The notes: generated by a model from the sequence alone, not told the origin. A stretch of DNA of 64,000 nt from Pseudanabaena sp. (GCA_003249035.1 QBMK01000010.1:43707-107706), one strand, 5' to 3'. Counted from the stretch's first letter, positions 17,810-27,846 are shown. A program made the numbers and translations.

Positions 17810-19369
17810 TTATTCCTCTAAAGCCCGATCAATAACCTTGGCGATCGCCGTTTCTGCAACCTTAAGCAAAGCTTCACGATCCTTATCTGCTAAGACATTG
17901 CCCTTTTCAATTTGCAAACATAGCTCGGCTAATTGGGCAGGGATAGCGGCGGCAATTTCTTGTTCGGCGATCGCAATTTTGGCCATTGGCACGCGATCGA
18001 GTAAACCCGCCGTAACTGAAAGCAATACCGCAATTTGGACAGCCGCTGGCATGGGTGCATATTGCTTTTGCTTAAGAATTTCGCGCACTTTACGACCCCG
18101 TTCTAAGGTGAGCCGCGTTGATTCTTCTAGGCGCGTACCAAACCGCGAGAAAGATTCTAGTTCTTCAAATTGCGAATAGGATAGCCTCAAATCTCCTGCA
18201 ACCGCTCGATAGCTGGAAAGTTGGGTTTTGCCGCCAACCCGTGAAACTGACTTACCAACCTCGATCGCAGGTAGGACACCCTTTTGAAACAGAATTGGCG
18301 AAAGATAAATTTGTCCATCGGTAATCGAAATCAGATTTGTGGGAATATAAGCTGCGATATTTTGGGCTTCAGTTTGCAGAATTGGCAATGCAGTTAAAGA
18401 GCCGCCGCCATGCTCGTCATTGAGATGGGTTGAGCGTTCTAATAAGCGCGAATGAATGTAAAAAATATCTCCTGGGTAAGCCTCTCGCCCTGGGGGGCGG
18501 CGCATGAGCAGTGATAATTCGCGATAGGCGCGGGCATGGTTCGTCAGGTCATCGTAAACAATCAGTACATCTCGCCCTTGTTCCATAAAATATTCAGCCA
18601 TTGCCGTCGCCGTGTAGGGAGCGATATACCGCAATCCTGGGGGTTCTTCTCCTGCGGCCATAACGACGGTGGTGTATGCCATTGCGCCATGTTCGTAGAG
18701 GTCGGCGATTAGTTTAGCAACAGCGGCACTGCGCTGCCCGATCGCACAGTAAATGCAGAGAATATTTTTGTCTTTTTGGTTAATGATCGTATCGAGAGCG
18801 ATGCCGCTTTTACCCGTTTGGCGATCGCCTAAAATCAATTCTCTCTGTCCGCGCCCAATGGGGATCAAGGCATCGATCGCTTTAATGCCAGTTTGTAAAG
18901 GCACATTGACGGGAGCGCGATCCATAATCGCTGGAGCCTCACGTTCGGCAGGACGGCGTTGGGATGTGCGGATTAAACCTTTGCCATCAAGGGGACGACC
19001 GAGGGGATCAACGACTCGCCCCAGCAACGTTTCGCCGACAGGGACATCGAGAACTTTACCCGTGCGCCTTACTTCCGTTCCCGACTGAAGCGTATCGTTA
19101 GAATCCAGTAAAATCACGCCCACTTCTTCGGGATCAAGGTTAAACACCATACCCAAACTGCCGCCAGTAAATCGCACGATTTCTTCAGCTTGCACATGGG
19201 GTAAGCCGACCACTCTAGCAATGCCTTTGCCAATGGATTGAATGATGCCAATTTCTCGCGATCGCAGGTGTGATGGATGGCGATCGATGACCTCTGTATA
19301 AGTGGCAAAGGTATCTTCCAAAACAGTCTGTAATGATTTTTCTAAAGCTATTTCAGATTGATTGGTCAT
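17810..19369 (-). CDS. atpA: N-ATPase subunit alpha
   Basis: 519-residue non-catalytic nucleotide-binding subunit of F1. Walker A GDRQTGKS is at 181-188; [36 protein letters not shown] and the SRVGG segment are typical. The frame is open further upstream (to 19468), but the ATG at 19369 is preceded by AGAGGAG at a short distance and matches the family start, so the longer form is rejected. It follows atpF by 20 nt. Confidence 0.95.
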   Translation of the reverse strand: MTNQSEIALEKSLQTVLEDTFATYTEVIDRHPSHLRSREIGIIQSIGKGIARVVGLPHVQAEEIVRFTGGSLGMVFNLDPEEVGVILLDSNDTLQSGTEVRRTGKVLDVPVGETLLGRVVDPLGRPLDGKGLIRTSQRRPAEREAPAIMDRAPVNVPLQTGIKAIDALIPIGRGQRELILGDRQTGKSGIALDTIINQKDKNILCIYCAIGQRSAAVAKLIADLYEHGAMAYTTVVMAAGEEPPGLRYIAPYTATAMAEYFMEQGRDVLIVYDDLTNHARAYRELSLLMRRPPGREAYPGDIFYIHSRLLERSTHLNDEHGGGSLTALPILQTEAQNIAAYIPTNLISITDGQIYLSPILFQKGVLPAIEVGKSVSRVGGKTQLSSYRAVAGDLRLSYSQFEELESFSRFGTRLEESTRLTLERGRKVREILKQKQYAPMPAAVQIAVLLSVTAGLLDRVPMAKIAIAEQEIAAAIPAQLAELCLQIEKGNVLADKDREALLKVAETAIAKVIDRALEE

Positions 19370-19389
19370 GACTCCTCTAGCAAATATTT

Positions 19390-20190
19390 CTAAACTGCGA
19401 CCGATTCTTCGGCAAAAACTGTCACTAAATTCTCGGTAATTGCATCTAAATAAGCATCCATACTCCAAGCGAGTTTATAGCCAGTGCCGCGCAATTCAAT
19501 GCCACAAATGAGATTAGATTGAATTTCATAATTGAGTTCCAACTTGCTCGAATTATCTTTACTCGAATCATCAAAATATGTTTGCAAAATTTTCGAGATA
19601 TTCTCACCAATATCCGACGGTAGCTCGAATGTACTTACCAAGGTCAAGGGAATAACATCTGTGGTAGAAACGGTTAAAGTCTTTACTAATTCACTACGCT
19701 CTGACTCATTCAGATTTTGCAATTTTTGTAAAAACACCCGCGCCATTTGCGTTTCCAGATCTGATTCGGACAGGTCTGCCAACACGCGCCGCACTGTTGC
19801 TTGTAATTGCTGCATGGTGCGATGGCTAACTTCCCGCAAAAAAGAATCTTTCTGACGTTGAAGCATTGATTGCCATTGCGATCGCTCTGTTTCCACAGAC
19901 TCATGCATCTCTTCTAGTAAATGTTCACGAGTTTGCTCCGTTTCTAGTTTGGCTTCAGCCAGTAACTCTAAGCGATGGGTTTCTAATTCTTGTTGCTTAG
20001 CTTGATAGCGTTCTACCTCCTCTTGAGCTTTTTCCTGTTGTTGTGATGCCGAATCGAGGTTGTCGCGAATGGTATCTTGGCGCTGTTGCATCGCCTTGGT
20101 AATTGGCTTATAGAGCCAACGTTGCAGCACAAAAATTAACACCAAAAAGTTAATAATTTGCGCGAAGAAGGTAAACCAGTCAATTGACAT
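19390..20190 (-). CDS. atpF: N-ATPase subunit b (long form)
   Basis: 266 residues: one N-terminal TM helix ([21 protein letters not shown], about 5-25), then a long charged Glu/Gln-rich coiled coil (about 30-150) and a globular C-terminal part resembling the delta-like region. The N-ATPase operon carries no separate delta gene, and this long b subunit is characteristic of the type. It forms the peripheral stalk linking Fo to F1. It starts 4 nt after atpE and is followed by atpA. Confidence 0.88.
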   Translation of the reverse strand: MSIDWFTFFAQIINFLVLIFVLQRWLYKPITKAMQQRQDTIRDNLDSASQQQEKAQEEVERYQAKQQELETHRLELLAEAKLETEQTREHLLEEMHESVETERSQWQSMLQRQKDSFLREVSHRTMQQLQATVRRVLADLSESDLETQMARVFLQKLQNLNESERSELVKTLTVSTTDVIPLTLVSTFELPSDIGENISKILQTYFDDSSKDNSSKLELNYEIQSNLICGIELRGTGYKLAWSMDAYLDAITENLVTVFAEESVAV

Positions 20191-20194
20191 TGTC

Positions 20195-20500
20195 TCAACC
20201 TCCTAACTTGGCAACGGCGGCGATCGCGTAATTCCAAAATGGATTGGCAAACAACAAAATCAATGAAATCACAAAGCAATAAATTGCCACAGACTCGATA
20301 AAGGCTAGTCCCACAAACAGGGTGCGGGTAATCGTACTCGATGCATCGGGTTGTTGGGCGAGGGAACTAAGCGCTTGAGCAACGGATTTACCTTCACCAA
20401 GGGATGGGGCGATCGTGCCAATTGCCATTGTTAGCCCTGCCATGATGATCGAGACAGTGCCAATAATCGTAACTAATAAATATAGAGATTCAGCTTTCAT
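20195..20500 (-). CDS. atpE: N-ATPase subunit c with two-carboxylate Na+ motif
   Basis: 101-residue hairpin protein forming the rotor ring, taking the ATG at 20500 (an upstream ATG at 20524 would add 8 residues). Helix 1 carries GEG with Glu36; helix 2 carries ESVAIY with Glu69, Ser70 and Tyr74. The spacing of 33 residues equals that of Gln32/Glu65 in Ilyobacter c. Ser at E+1 and Tyr at E+5 are the known Na+ ligands. Two facing carboxylates are the pattern described for Na+-coupled rotors such as that of Fusobacterium. Na+ coupling is therefore predicted. The start overlaps the atpB stop. Confidence 0.92.
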   Translation of the reverse strand: MKAESLYLLVTIIGTVSIIMAGLTMAIGTIAPSLGEGKSVAQALSSLAQQPDASSTITRTLFVGLAFIESVAIYCFVISLILLFANPFWNYAIAAVAKLGG

Positions 20501-21155
20501 GACTAGCGGCACTAATATAAACAACGGTTAAAATAGAGAAAACATAGGCTTGGATGATCCCTGTCAGCAAGCCCAAAGCCTGCATCACAATCGGGAAAAA
20601 TAATGGCGCGAGGGAAACTAAAATTGCCCCGATCAGGACTCCACTCATCACATTGCCAAATAAACGCACGGTCAAAGCTAGAGTCCGAGACAATTCGCTC
20701 ACGATCGTTAATGGTAATAGAATCGGACTAGGTTCTAGATAATGATGCAGGTATTTACCGATTCCTTGCTGGCGGATACCAAAAAAAGGAACTGCAAAAA
20801 AAACCGATATCGCCAGAGCCGCTGTGGTGGAGAGCGATCCAGTAGGCGGTTGGAAAAAGGGAACGATCGCCAAAAGATTTGCCGTAGCAATAAAAATAAA
20901 TAGGGTTCCAATAAAGGGCAAATAGCGATTGGGAGTCTGTCCACTAGTTTCTTTAATCTGTTCCTGTAAATTAAGCACCAGTATTTCTAGAACGTTTTGC
21001 CACTTCGATAGTTTTGTCTCAATCGAAAGATGGCGGGTCACTAGCCAAGAACCAATCCCCAACAGCAGCATCACTAACCATGTGAAGACCAAAGTGGCAT
21101 TAATCGACACAAATTTCCATTGCCAATAGACAATCTGATCGGGGCTAATATTCAT
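20490..21155 (-). CDS. atpB: N-ATPase subunit a
   Basis: 221-residue stator channel subunit, all-helical membrane protein. The essential Arg164 lies in LTVRLFGNVMSG, with the companion sequence LSRTLALTV just before it, and helix five (ALGLLTGIIQAYVFSILTVVYI) follows. It overlaps atpR by 4 nt and atpE by about 11 nt, so expression is coupled. Subunit a provides the half-channels for the ion carried by the c ring. Confidence 0.92.
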   Translation of the reverse strand: MNISPDQIVYWQWKFVSINATLVFTWLVMLLLGIGSWLVTRHLSIETKLSKWQNVLEILVLNLQEQIKETSGQTPNRYLPFIGTLFIFIATANLLAIVPFFQPPTGSLSTTAALAISVFFAVPFFGIRQQGIGKYLHHYLEPSPILLPLTIVSELSRTLALTVRLFGNVMSGVLIGAILVSLAPLFFPIVMQALGLLTGIIQAYVFSILTVVYISAASHES

Positions 21156-21484
21156 CGTTCATTACCAGATGCGATTGGATCTTGGATGAAATTTCGGACT
21201 GGGATTTCTGGCTGAAATTTACGGACGAGGTGATTGCGTACCAACATAAATGCGCCTACACAAACGAACAGATGCCAGATCGCATTCTCTTTGGTGAGCA
21301 TTACTACCAGTGCAAATCCTGCGATCGCGATCGCCAAGCGACCAAAAAAGCTACCGAGGGTCAACAGAATTGGATTGTCAGCATTCGGCAATTGCTGAAC
21401 CGTCATCCATAATCCCCGAAAGTAAATATTTCCTAACAAAATTCCTAACGCTAGCGTAATCGGTAAAAAGAAAAGACTATTCAT
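21152..21484 (-). CDS. atpR: N-ATPase subunit AtpR
   Basis: 110-residue membrane protein with three hydrophobic helices (about 1-22, 38-62 and 68-85). AtpR is a signature protein of N-type ATPase operons and normally precedes atpB, as it does here; it has been proposed to interact with the c subunit. Here it is the first gene of the operon, immediately downstream of conserved block B (21504-21623), whereas atpD is first in the usual order. Confidence 0.85.
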   Translation of the reverse strand: MNSLFFLPITLALGILLGNIYFRGLWMTVQQLPNADNPILLTLGSFFGRLAIAIAGFALVVMLTKENAIWHLFVCVGAFMLVRNHLVRKFQPEIPVRNFIQDPIASGNER

Positions 21485-21503
21485 ATTTGATATCCCTTCG
21501 CTC

Positions 21504-21623
21504 TAACTGATTAACTCTACTGTAACTCTCTTTTAATGGTCAGTAGGGCAAATATGGATGTTGATTTGTAAAGCCTTAAGGCGTTGTAATACAACTCATA
21601 CAACTTATACATTGCATATACAT
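21504..21623. promoter_or_regulatory. Conserved regulatory block B
   Basis: Gapless relative of block A (13322-13441), about 81 percent identical by eye. It starts 20 bp upstream of the atpR start codon and ends about 100 bp upstream of the plus-strand gene at 21725. Conserved features: CTCTCTTTTA, AATATGGATG, TTGTAAAG, ATACAACTCATACAA, CTTATACATTG and TATACAT. It probably acts as a bidirectional control region for the N-ATPase operon and the stress gene cluster. Confidence 0.6.
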
Positions 21624-21724
21624 GATTTCATATTTCCTGAAGTAATGATATGTGCAAGAGACAAAGTAATTTGTTAGATAGAACTTGTAATTTGTAATAA
21701 TTGTAATAAATATAGGCGATCGCT

Positions 21725-22129
21725 ATGAGTAACAAATTAGGACTATGGATCGATCACAAAAAAGCTGTAATTGTATCTATTACCGAAACAGGAGAGAAGA
21801 TTAAAGAGATCCTATCAGAAGTAGAATCTCAGCCTCGACGTACTAGTGATTCTTCCCTAAATATTATTTATGAATCTCTCAAAGTACCCGCCGATAATCG
21901 CCAGCAAAGAACTCTCACCCAAGATTTCAACATTTATTATGACGAAGTGATTAACTATATTCGTGAGGCAAAATCTATTTTTATATTTGGTCCAAGTAGC
22001 GCCAAAGATGAGCTAAAAAAACGCCTTGATGAACATAGTCTTGGTGCGAAAGTTGTCGGGATGGAAACCTCTGACAGCATGACCGATCCTCAGATTGTTG
22101 CCAAAGTTCGAGAATTTTTTGCGGAATAG
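21725..22129 (+). CDS. Uncharacterised small protein, release-factor-like C-terminal pattern
   Basis: 134 residues, soluble, no TM. The N-terminus (LGLWIDHKKAVIVSITETGEKIKEI) is a beta-hairpin pattern; the C-terminal half (FIFGPSSAKDELKKRLDEH) resembles the third domain of eRF1/Pelota-type proteins. With the baeRF-like gene at 28370 this hints at a second release-factor-related protein, but the match is weak. It opens the plus-strand stress cluster and lies behind regulatory block B. A fragment of its 3' end appears to have been copied upstream of the proton ATPase at 58455. Confidence 0.7.
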   Translation: MSNKLGLWIDHKKAVIVSITETGEKIKEILSEVESQPRRTSDSSLNIIYESLKVPADNRQQRTLTQDFNIYYDEVINYIREAKSIFIFGPSSAKDELKKRLDEHSLGAKVVGMETSDSMTDPQIVAKVREFFAE

Positions 22130-22175
22130 CGATCAATAGAATTAACTCATCAATATTCAAGATAAAAATAATCTT

Positions 22176-22559
22176 ATGTATTACATCATTAAAACTGAAA
22201 AGTCATTTAGTCAAGCAGCAACAGACCTTGAATCATCAGTTGTGACTAATGGCTATGGCGTATTACACATCCATGATCTGGGCAATACGCTGCGGAGTAA
22301 AGGGATTGAATTTACTGAAGAGTGCAAAATTTTTGAAGTCTGTAATCCCGCGCAAGCAGCAAAAGTTCTCTCTATTGATATGCGCCTAAACATGGCTCTA
22401 CCATGTCGAATCTCCGTGTTTACAGAAAAAGGTGTCACCAAGATCGGCATGATTAAGCCAGTACAAATGCTGGCGGCGTTGTCTCAGAATCCAGAGCTAT
22501 CTGAAATTGCCCAAGAGGTTGAGAAAAAGACTATTCAGATCATTGATCAAGTGCAATAA
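22176..22559 (+). CDS. DUF302 protein
   Basis: 127-residue soluble protein with the DUF302 pattern: N-terminal KSFSQAATDLESSVVTNGYGVLHIHDL, central ECKIFEVCNPAQAAKVL and LPCRISVFTEKGVTKIGMIKP. The family is widespread and its function is not known; members often lie with metal, sulfur or stress genes. The 46-bp gap to the previous gene suggests cotranscription. Confidence 0.85.
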   Translation: MYYIIKTEKSFSQAATDLESSVVTNGYGVLHIHDLGNTLRSKGIEFTEECKIFEVCNPAQAAKVLSIDMRLNMALPCRISVFTEKGVTKIGMIKPVQMLAALSQNPELSEIAQEVEKKTIQIIDQVQ

Positions 22560-22699
22560 ATAGTGATCTTCAATATTTGAGAAGTAATCATGCAAAATAT
22601 ACGTTCTAAGACGTTCTGCAACACTATCTTCATCATACATATGTAACTCTATTAAAAGTCGAGAGACTAAATACACGTTTTCACTTTAGAGCAATTACT

Positions 22700-22906
22700 A
22701 TGCAAACTAATACACCAAAGTCTGACACAGCAAAAGTAATGAGCCGTAATGCTTGGATTGCTGGATTTACACCACAAGCCGAACTCTGGAATGGTCGTCT
22801 AGCCATGATTGGTTTTGTATCAGCGATCGCGATCGAGCTATTTACCCATCAAGGCGTTCTCCATTTCTGGGGTGTCTTGGCATCTGGTGTAGTTCCAATT
22901 TCATAG
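22700..22906 (+). CDS. hli: High-light-inducible protein (Hli / one-helix CAB-like)
   Basis: 68 residues. It carries the chlorophyll-binding motif ELWNGRLAMIGF of the LHC/ELIP/Hli superfamily, then a single TM helix (SAIAIELFTHQGVLHFWGVLA). Such proteins bind chlorophyll and carotenoid in the thylakoid membrane and protect photosystems under excess light or other stress. Its presence confirms a cyanobacterial host. It lies within a run of stress-type genes; a 140-bp AT-rich upstream gap may carry its own promoter. Confidence 0.93.
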   Translation: MQTNTPKSDTAKVMSRNAWIAGFTPQAELWNGRLAMIGFVSAIAIELFTHQGVLHFWGVLASGVVPIS

Positions 22907-23031
22907 ATTTGATTTGGGAATATCTCACTTTGGCAATAAATCTAATTCTCAGTATTAAGTGCGAAAGTTGGATACTCCCTCAGGGTTTTTCTGATTAAAT
23001 AATAATTGAAGTTCATCAATAGGTAAATATT

Positions 23032-23517
23032 ATGAGTAGTCTAATTGCAGTTGGATTTAATGACGAATTTACTGCCGAAGCTGTCATGCTAGAACTCCGA
23101 AAACTTCAACAAGGACATCTTATCGATCTTGAAGATGCGGCGATCGCGATTAGAAATAAAGAAGGGAAAGTAAAGATTAAGCAAACTCAAGAACTCACGG
23201 CTTCTGGCGCATTAAGTGGAGGTTTCTGGGGTCTACTATTTGGCTTCATCTTTTTTAATCCTCTCTTAGGATGGGCAGTTGGAACAATAGCAGGAGGAAT
23301 CTCTGGAGCATTGACTGACATTGGAATTGACGACAATTTTATTCGAGATGTTGGCAACACAATTACCCCTGGCACATCCGCTATCTTTGTATTAGTAAGG
23401 CGAGCTACTTCTGACAAGGTGCTAGAAGATCTTAGTAAGTTTAACGGTAAAGTACTGAAAACTTCTCTATCGAACGCAGATGAAGCGAAGTTACAGGAAA
23501 TATTAACAAAAGCGTAA
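23032..23517 (+). CDS. DUF1269-like membrane-associated stress protein
   Basis: 161 residues: an alpha/beta N-terminal part (LIAVGFNDEFTAEAVMLELRKL), a Gly-rich hydrophobic segment (LSGGFWGLLFGFIFFNPLLGWAVGTIAGGISGAL, about 62-95) that probably enters the membrane, and a C-terminal part with TPGTSAIFVLVRRA. This is the pattern of DUF1269. Function is unknown; a similar architecture recurs at 40815-41339. An AGGTAA sequence precedes the ATG. Confidence 0.8.
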   Translation: MSSLIAVGFNDEFTAEAVMLELRKLQQGHLIDLEDAAIAIRNKEGKVKIKQTQELTASGALSGGFWGLLFGFIFFNPLLGWAVGTIAGGISGALTDIGIDDNFIRDVGNTITPGTSAIFVLVRRATSDKVLEDLSKFNGKVLKTSLSNADEAKLQEILTKA

Positions 23518-23598
23518 TTTCAGTTCTATAAATATTGCACCATTCATGCTTGACACCTTGATTTTCTATAACTGCAAATAATTTAAGGAGACTTAACT

Positions 23599-24135
23599 AT
23601 GAAAACTATCAACATTGGACTATCCGATACCCAACGCCAAGGCGTGATCGATCTTCTCAACAACGACCTTGCTGACAGCTATTTACTTCTAGTCAAAACC
23701 AAGAAATGTCATTGGGATGTCGTTGGTCCCCAATTCATGACCTTGCATAAGCTATGGCAAGCGCATTATGAAGCCCTCACCCTCAATGTCGATGCGATCG
23801 CGGAACGGATTAGAATGCTCGGTGGCTATCCTGTGGGAACGATGGAAGGATTCCTAAAACTCTGTTCCCTCAAAGAACATTCTGGCAAGATTCCTACCGC
23901 AACGGGTATGGTGTCACAATTGCTAGAGGATCATGAACAAATTGTGCGTAACTTGCGCGAACATATTGAGAAATGTAGCAACAAGTTCAAAGATGATGGA
24001 ACTGCCGACTTTCTCACTGGTTTGATGGAGCAGCATGAACAAATTGCGTGGATGCTGCGCTCTTTCATTCAAGGTGAAGCTGTGGAATCCAATGGTGCAA
24101 AACCAGAGATGAATAAAAAGATGGTTGGAGTTTAG
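23599..24135 (+). CDS. dps: Dps-family ferritin-like DNA-protection protein
   Basis: 178 residues of four-helix-bundle protein that oxidises and stores iron using H2O2. The inter-subunit ferroxidase signature is seen in KCHWDVVGPQFMTLHKLWQAHYE (His, Asp, Glu ligands) with NVDAIAERIRMLGG after it, and the C-terminal helix DHEQIVRNLREHIEKC. A strong AAGGAG ribosome binding site precedes the ATG. It belongs to the stress cluster and is followed by a terminator hairpin. Confidence 0.95.
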   Translation: MKTINIGLSDTQRQGVIDLLNNDLADSYLLLVKTKKCHWDVVGPQFMTLHKLWQAHYEALTLNVDAIAERIRMLGGYPVGTMEGFLKLCSLKEHSGKIPTATGMVSQLLEDHEQIVRNLREHIEKCSNKFKDDGTADFLTGLMEQHEQIAWMLRSFIQGEAVESNGAKPEMNKKMVGV

Positions 24136-24166
24136 TAGAGAAGCGGCTCTTTGCGCCGCTTCTCTA
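24136..24166 (+). terminator. Hairpin terminator after dps
   Basis: A perfect 12-bp stem (TAGAGAAGCGGC at 24136-24147 with its complement at 24155-24166) around a 7-nt loop starts 1 nt after the dps stop codon. The following T tract is short (TTT). Confidence 0.75.
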
Positions 24167-24169
24167 TTT

Positions 24170-24270
24170 AGGGCATCTCTATTAATTCAAAAATTATTGA
24201 GAATAGCAACGATAAATCAAGGGTTTTGGCATCGCCTTATTGAGAATGAAGCTATTTTTAGAGATGCCCT
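24170..24270. mobile_element. 101-bp inverted-repeat mini-element
   Basis: AGGGCATCTCTA (24170-24181) is perfectly complementary to TAGAGATGCCCT (24259-24270). The trinucleotide TTA lies at both outer edges (24168-24170 and 24270-24272), compatible with a 3-bp target duplication of the IS5 type. No coding capacity; probably a MITE. Confidence 0.6.
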
Positions 24271-24323
24271 TATTACCAAGGCATTCCAAAGATAAGATTA
24301 CTGATTTATACGCTTAAAATTCA

Positions 24324-24420
24324 CGAATCGTTATCGTATCCATATAAAGATTTAATACAACTCACACTAATCATACAATTTGCACGATCGCATATACATC
24401 ATTTCAAACATCCTCATAAC
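24324..24420. promoter_or_regulatory. Degraded regulatory block C
   Basis: AATACAACTCAC, CATACAATTTGCA, CATATACATCATTTCA and neighbouring bases follow the order and spacing of blocks A and B (ATACAACTCATACAA ... TATACATGATTTCA). An inverted ACGATTCG-type motif stands at its left edge. It precedes the PRC-barrel gene. Confidence 0.45.
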
Positions 24421-24580
24421 AGAATAGTACCAATTAGAAAAATGTTCGACTCATCTAAACATATTCAATTAGTGTATTGAATTAGAACTCTAAAAAGATG
24501 ACTTAATATTGTTTACCTATTTTAATGACAAGACTTCTATTCCAACAGAATTTACAATACTTATAGATTAGGAATCAAAG

Positions 24581-25351
24581 ATGTTAAATAAAGCCAAAAC
24601 ACTCAATGGATATGGTTTAAACAGCCTTGATGGTGAAATCGGAAAAGTCAAAGAATTCTACTTTGATGACCAGTATTGGACAATTCGCTATTTAGTCGCT
24701 GACACAGGAAACTGGCTTATGGGTCAGCAGGTATTGCTCTCTCCCCATGCGCTGGACGCAGTGATTAAGGAAGAACATGACATCAAGATCAATTTGACTA
24801 AAAAGCAGATTGAAAGTAGTCCTCCCTTGAAAAATGACAAACCCGTCTCCAAGCAATTTGAAATATCCTACGTTGGGTATTATGGATATCCGATGTATTG
24901 GAGTGGCCCATATATGTGGGGTGCTTATCCTTACATTCAGCGTAACCCCGAACTAATGACGGAATTCAATCCACAAAAGTCATCGTGGGACTCCCATTTG
25001 CGTGGCACCCATGAGGTGAGGGGCTATCACATCCAAGCCTCAGATGGCGAGATCGGTCATATTGAGGATTTTATTATTGACGATGAGACATGGACGATTC
25101 GTTATCTCATCATCAATACAGCCAACTGGTGGTTGGGGAAAAAGATTCTACTTTCACCGCAATGGATCGAGAGTGTTAGTTGGGATGACTCGAAAGTTTT
25201 TGTGAATCATTCTCGCGAGACGATCAAGCGATCGCCTGAATATACCGATGAGTCTCTACTAACTCTAGATTACGAGACAAAATTGCATCTTCATTACAAT
25301 AGCCAAGGATATTGGGTAGAGGACTCAATTGCCAAGCAGCCTTCCCACTGA
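24581..25351 (+). CDS. Tandem PRC-barrel protein
   Basis: 256 residues with two copies of the PRC-barrel-type half: residues about 5-80 (GYGLNSLDGEIGKVKEFYFDD, WTIRYLVADTGNWLMGQQVLLSPHAL) and about 145-220 (GYHIQASDGEIGHIEDFIIDD, WTIRYLIINTANWWLGKKILLSP), joined by a Tyr/Trp/Pro-rich linker. Such proteins occur next to general-stress genes; their ligands are unknown. No TM segment. AGGAAT precedes the ATG, and regulatory block C lies upstream. It directly precedes phosphoketolase. Confidence 0.85.
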   Translation: MLNKAKTLNGYGLNSLDGEIGKVKEFYFDDQYWTIRYLVADTGNWLMGQQVLLSPHALDAVIKEEHDIKINLTKKQIESSPPLKNDKPVSKQFEISYVGYYGYPMYWSGPYMWGAYPYIQRNPELMTEFNPQKSSWDSHLRGTHEVRGYHIQASDGEIGHIEDFIIDDETWTIRYLIINTANWWLGKKILLSPQWIESVSWDDSKVFVNHSRETIKRSPEYTDESLLTLDYETKLHLHYNSQGYWVEDSIAKQPSH

Positions 25352-25427
25352 AGTAAATCCCCAATCCTCATCTGCGATTTATCCACAATTGGAATTGGTA
25401 TTACGTATTACATAGGAAACTTAAACA

Positions 25428-27833
25428 ATGGCAATCGCTACAAGCCCCATAGAGACAAAGACTAATACACTCTCTCCAGATCTGCTCCACAAGATCGATG
25501 CTTATTGGCGAGCTGCCAACTATCTGTCGGTCGGGCAAATTTATCTCTACGACAATCCCCTCCTTAAGGAGCCATTGAAACTATCCCATGTAAAAGCTCT
25601 AGTGGTGGGACATTGGGGGACAACACCAGGTCAGAACTTCATCTATGTTCACTTAAATCGAGTCATTAAAAAATATGATTTAAATATGTTCTATATTGCT
25701 GGGCCTGGACATGGTGGGCCAGCGATCGTGGGTAACGTTTATCTCGAAGGTACTTGGAGTGAAGTTTATCCGAACGTTACTCAGGACGAAGCGGGGCTGC
25801 AAAAGCTCTTCAAGCAATTCTCATTTCCTGGAGGAATTTCCAGCCATGTAGCGCCAACAACGCCAGGGTCAATTCACGAAGGAGGAGAGCTAGGGTACTC
25901 GCTCAGTCATGCCTTTGGGGCGGCTTTCGACAATCCCGATCTAATCGTTGCTTGTGTTATCGGCGACGGTGAAGCTGAAACAGGGCCCTTGGCAACTGCG
26001 TGGCAGTCCAACAAGTTCCTTAGCCCAGTCACTGATGGCGCAGTGCTGCCTATTTTGCACCTGAATGGCTACAAGATTAGTAACCCAACCGTCCTAGCCC
26101 GTATCGATCATCGGGAGTTAGAACAATTTCTACTTGGCTGCGGCTGGATGCCCTATTTTGTGGAGGGTGACGATCCAGAAAAGATGCATGAACTCATGGC
26201 AACGATCTTAGAAACAGCGATCGTGGAGATTCAGCAAATCCAAACCAATGCTCGCAACAAAAATGACACCTCTCGACCTCGTTGGCCGATGATCGTCCTT
26301 AAATCGCCAAAGGGTTGGACTGGTCCTAAGATTGTTGATGGACAGCAAATTGAAGGAACCTTCCGATCGCATCAAGTGCCAATAATAGTAGATTCCGCAC
26401 ATCCCGATCGCGTCCAACTGTTGGAACAATGGATGAAGAGCTACAAACCCGAAGAACTTTTCGATGCTGATGGCAGACTAATCCCCGAATTAGCTGAGTT
26501 AGCGCCAAAGGGAAATCGACGGATGGGTGCAAACCCTCATGCCAATGGCGGACTTCTATTACGCGACCTAAACATGCCAGACTTCCGCGACCACGCTGTA
26601 CAAGTGCCTTCGCCTGGAGCATTGGAAGGGCAAGATACGCTTGTATTGGGTCAGTTCCTACGAGATGTTGCCAAGCTAAATCAGAAGTTGCGTAATTTTC
26701 GAGTCTTTGGTCCCGATGAAACACTCTCTAATCTTCTTGGTGCAGTATTTGAAGTTACCAACCGTCAGTGGGAAGCCCGTGAAGAAGAAAATGATGAATT
26801 TCTCGCACCCGTCGGACAAGTGTTGGACTCAATGCTTAGCGAACACCAGTGCCAAGGTTGGTTAGAAGGCTATTTGCTGACTGGACGGCATGGGTTGTTC
26901 AACAGCTACGAGGCTTTTATTCGCATCGTTGACTCCATGTTTAGCCAACATGCCAAATGGCTGAAGGTAACGTCAGAACTACCTTGGCGACGCAACATCG
27001 CATCGCTAAACTATCTACTTGCCTCCCATGTCTGGCAGCAAGATCACAACGGCTTTACGCACCAAGATCCAGGTTTTCTCGACCATGTAATCAACAAGAA
27101 AGCCGATATCGTGCGGGTGTATCTACCGCCCGATGCCAATTGTCTCCTGTCGGTTTTCGATCATTGTCTGCGTAGCCGCCACTATGTCAACGTGGTCGTA
27201 GCGGGTAAACATGCATTGCCCCAATGGCTAAATATGGACGAAGCGATCGTGCATTGCACGGAAGGCATTGGCATTTGGAAATGGGCTAGCAACGACCAAG
27301 ATACTGAGCCAGACGTGGTGATGGCTTGTTGTGGAGACACGCCCACATTGGAAATCCTCGCCGCAACTTCCATCCTTCGCAAACATCTGCCCGATCTGAA
27401 AATTCGGGTGATCAATGTTGTTGATTTGATGAAGTTACAGTCAGCGAGTGAACATCCGCACGGGCTGAGTGAAGTAGATTATGACGCGCTGTTCACAACC
27501 GACAAGCACATCATCTTTGGCTTTCACGGATATCCTTCGCTAGTTCATCGTCTGACCTATCGCCGCACGAATCATAACCTGCATGTTCGGGGTTACAAGG
27601 AAGAAGGCACAATCACGACCGCCTTTGATATGCGGGTACAGAACGACCTAGATCGCTTTCATTTGGTACAAGATGTAGTCGATCGCTTGCCGCATTTGGG
27701 TAGTAAGGGAGCCTATCTCAAACAGATGATGCAGGACAAGTTGATCAAGCATAAGCATTACATCGACATCCATGGCGAAGACTTGCCAGAAATCCGCGAG
27801 TGGAAGTGGGGAAAGGACGAGAATAACTCCTAA
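25428..27833 (+). CDS. xfp: Phosphoketolase (Xfp)
   Basis: 801-residue thiamine-diphosphate enzyme that cleaves xylulose 5-phosphate and/or fructose 6-phosphate with phosphate to acetyl phosphate plus glyceraldehyde 3-phosphate or erythrose 4-phosphate. Motifs: [39 protein letters not shown], the TPP site [35 protein letters not shown] and the C-terminal [18 protein letters not shown]. Full family length. AGGAAAC precedes the ATG. It heads the sugar-catabolic island whose acetate kinase lies at 47325-48518. Whether it is F6P- or X5P-preferring cannot be told by eye. Confidence 0.97.
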   Translation: MAIATSPIETKTNTLSPDLLHKIDAYWRAANYLSVGQIYLYDNPLLKEPLKLSHVKALVVGHWGTTPGQNFIYVHLNRVIKKYDLNMFYIAGPGHGGPAIVGNVYLEGTWSEVYPNVTQDEAGLQKLFKQFSFPGGISSHVAPTTPGSIHEGGELGYSLSHAFGAAFDNPDLIVACVIGDGEAETGPLATAWQSNKFLSPVTDGAVLPILHLNGYKISNPTVLARIDHRELEQFLLGCGWMPYFVEGDDPEKMHELMATILETAIVEIQQIQTNARNKNDTSRPRWPMIVLKSPKGWTGPKIVDGQQIEGTFRSHQVPIIVDSAHPDRVQLLEQWMKSYKPEELFDADGRLIPELAELAPKGNRRMGANPHANGGLLLRDLNMPDFRDHAVQVPSPGALEGQDTLVLGQFLRDVAKLNQKLRNFRVFGPDETLSNLLGAVFEVTNRQWEAREEENDEFLAPVGQVLDSMLSEHQCQGWLEGYLLTGRHGLFNSYEAFIRIVDSMFSQHAKWLKVTSELPWRRNIASLNYLLASHVWQQDHNGFTHQDPGFLDHVINKKADIVRVYLPPDANCLLSVFDHCLRSRHYVNVVVAGKHALPQWLNMDEAIVHCTEGIGIWKWASNDQDTEPDVVMACCGDTPTLEILAATSILRKHLPDLKIRVINVVDLMKLQSASEHPHGLSEVDYDALFTTDKHIIFGFHGYPSLVHRLTYRRTNHNLHVRGYKEEGTITTAFDMRVQNDLDRFHLVQDVVDRLPHLGSKGAYLKQMMQDKLIKHKHYIDIHGEDLPEIREWKWGKDENNS

Positions 27834-27846
27834 TTGTCAAATCATT

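Larger units (their letters stand above)
24136..24580. other. Intergenic region: terminator, mini-element and regulatory block C
   Basis: 445 bp with no accepted gene. In order: the dps terminator, a 101-bp inverted-repeat element (24170-24270), an inverted copy of the ACGATTCG motif (24324-24341), then a degraded version of the conserved regulatory block up to about 24420. The remainder is AT-rich leader for the PRC-barrel gene. Confidence 0.6.

Noticed and set aside
19370-19468. Longer N-terminus for AtpA
   Set aside because: It would overlap atpF and add a Cys/Arg-rich stretch unlike any alpha subunit; AGAGGAG supports the ATG at 19369.
22753-22998. 81-codon plus-strand frame overlapping the Hli gene
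   Set aside because: It is a shifted reading of the hli gene and downstream spacer with no recognisable motif.
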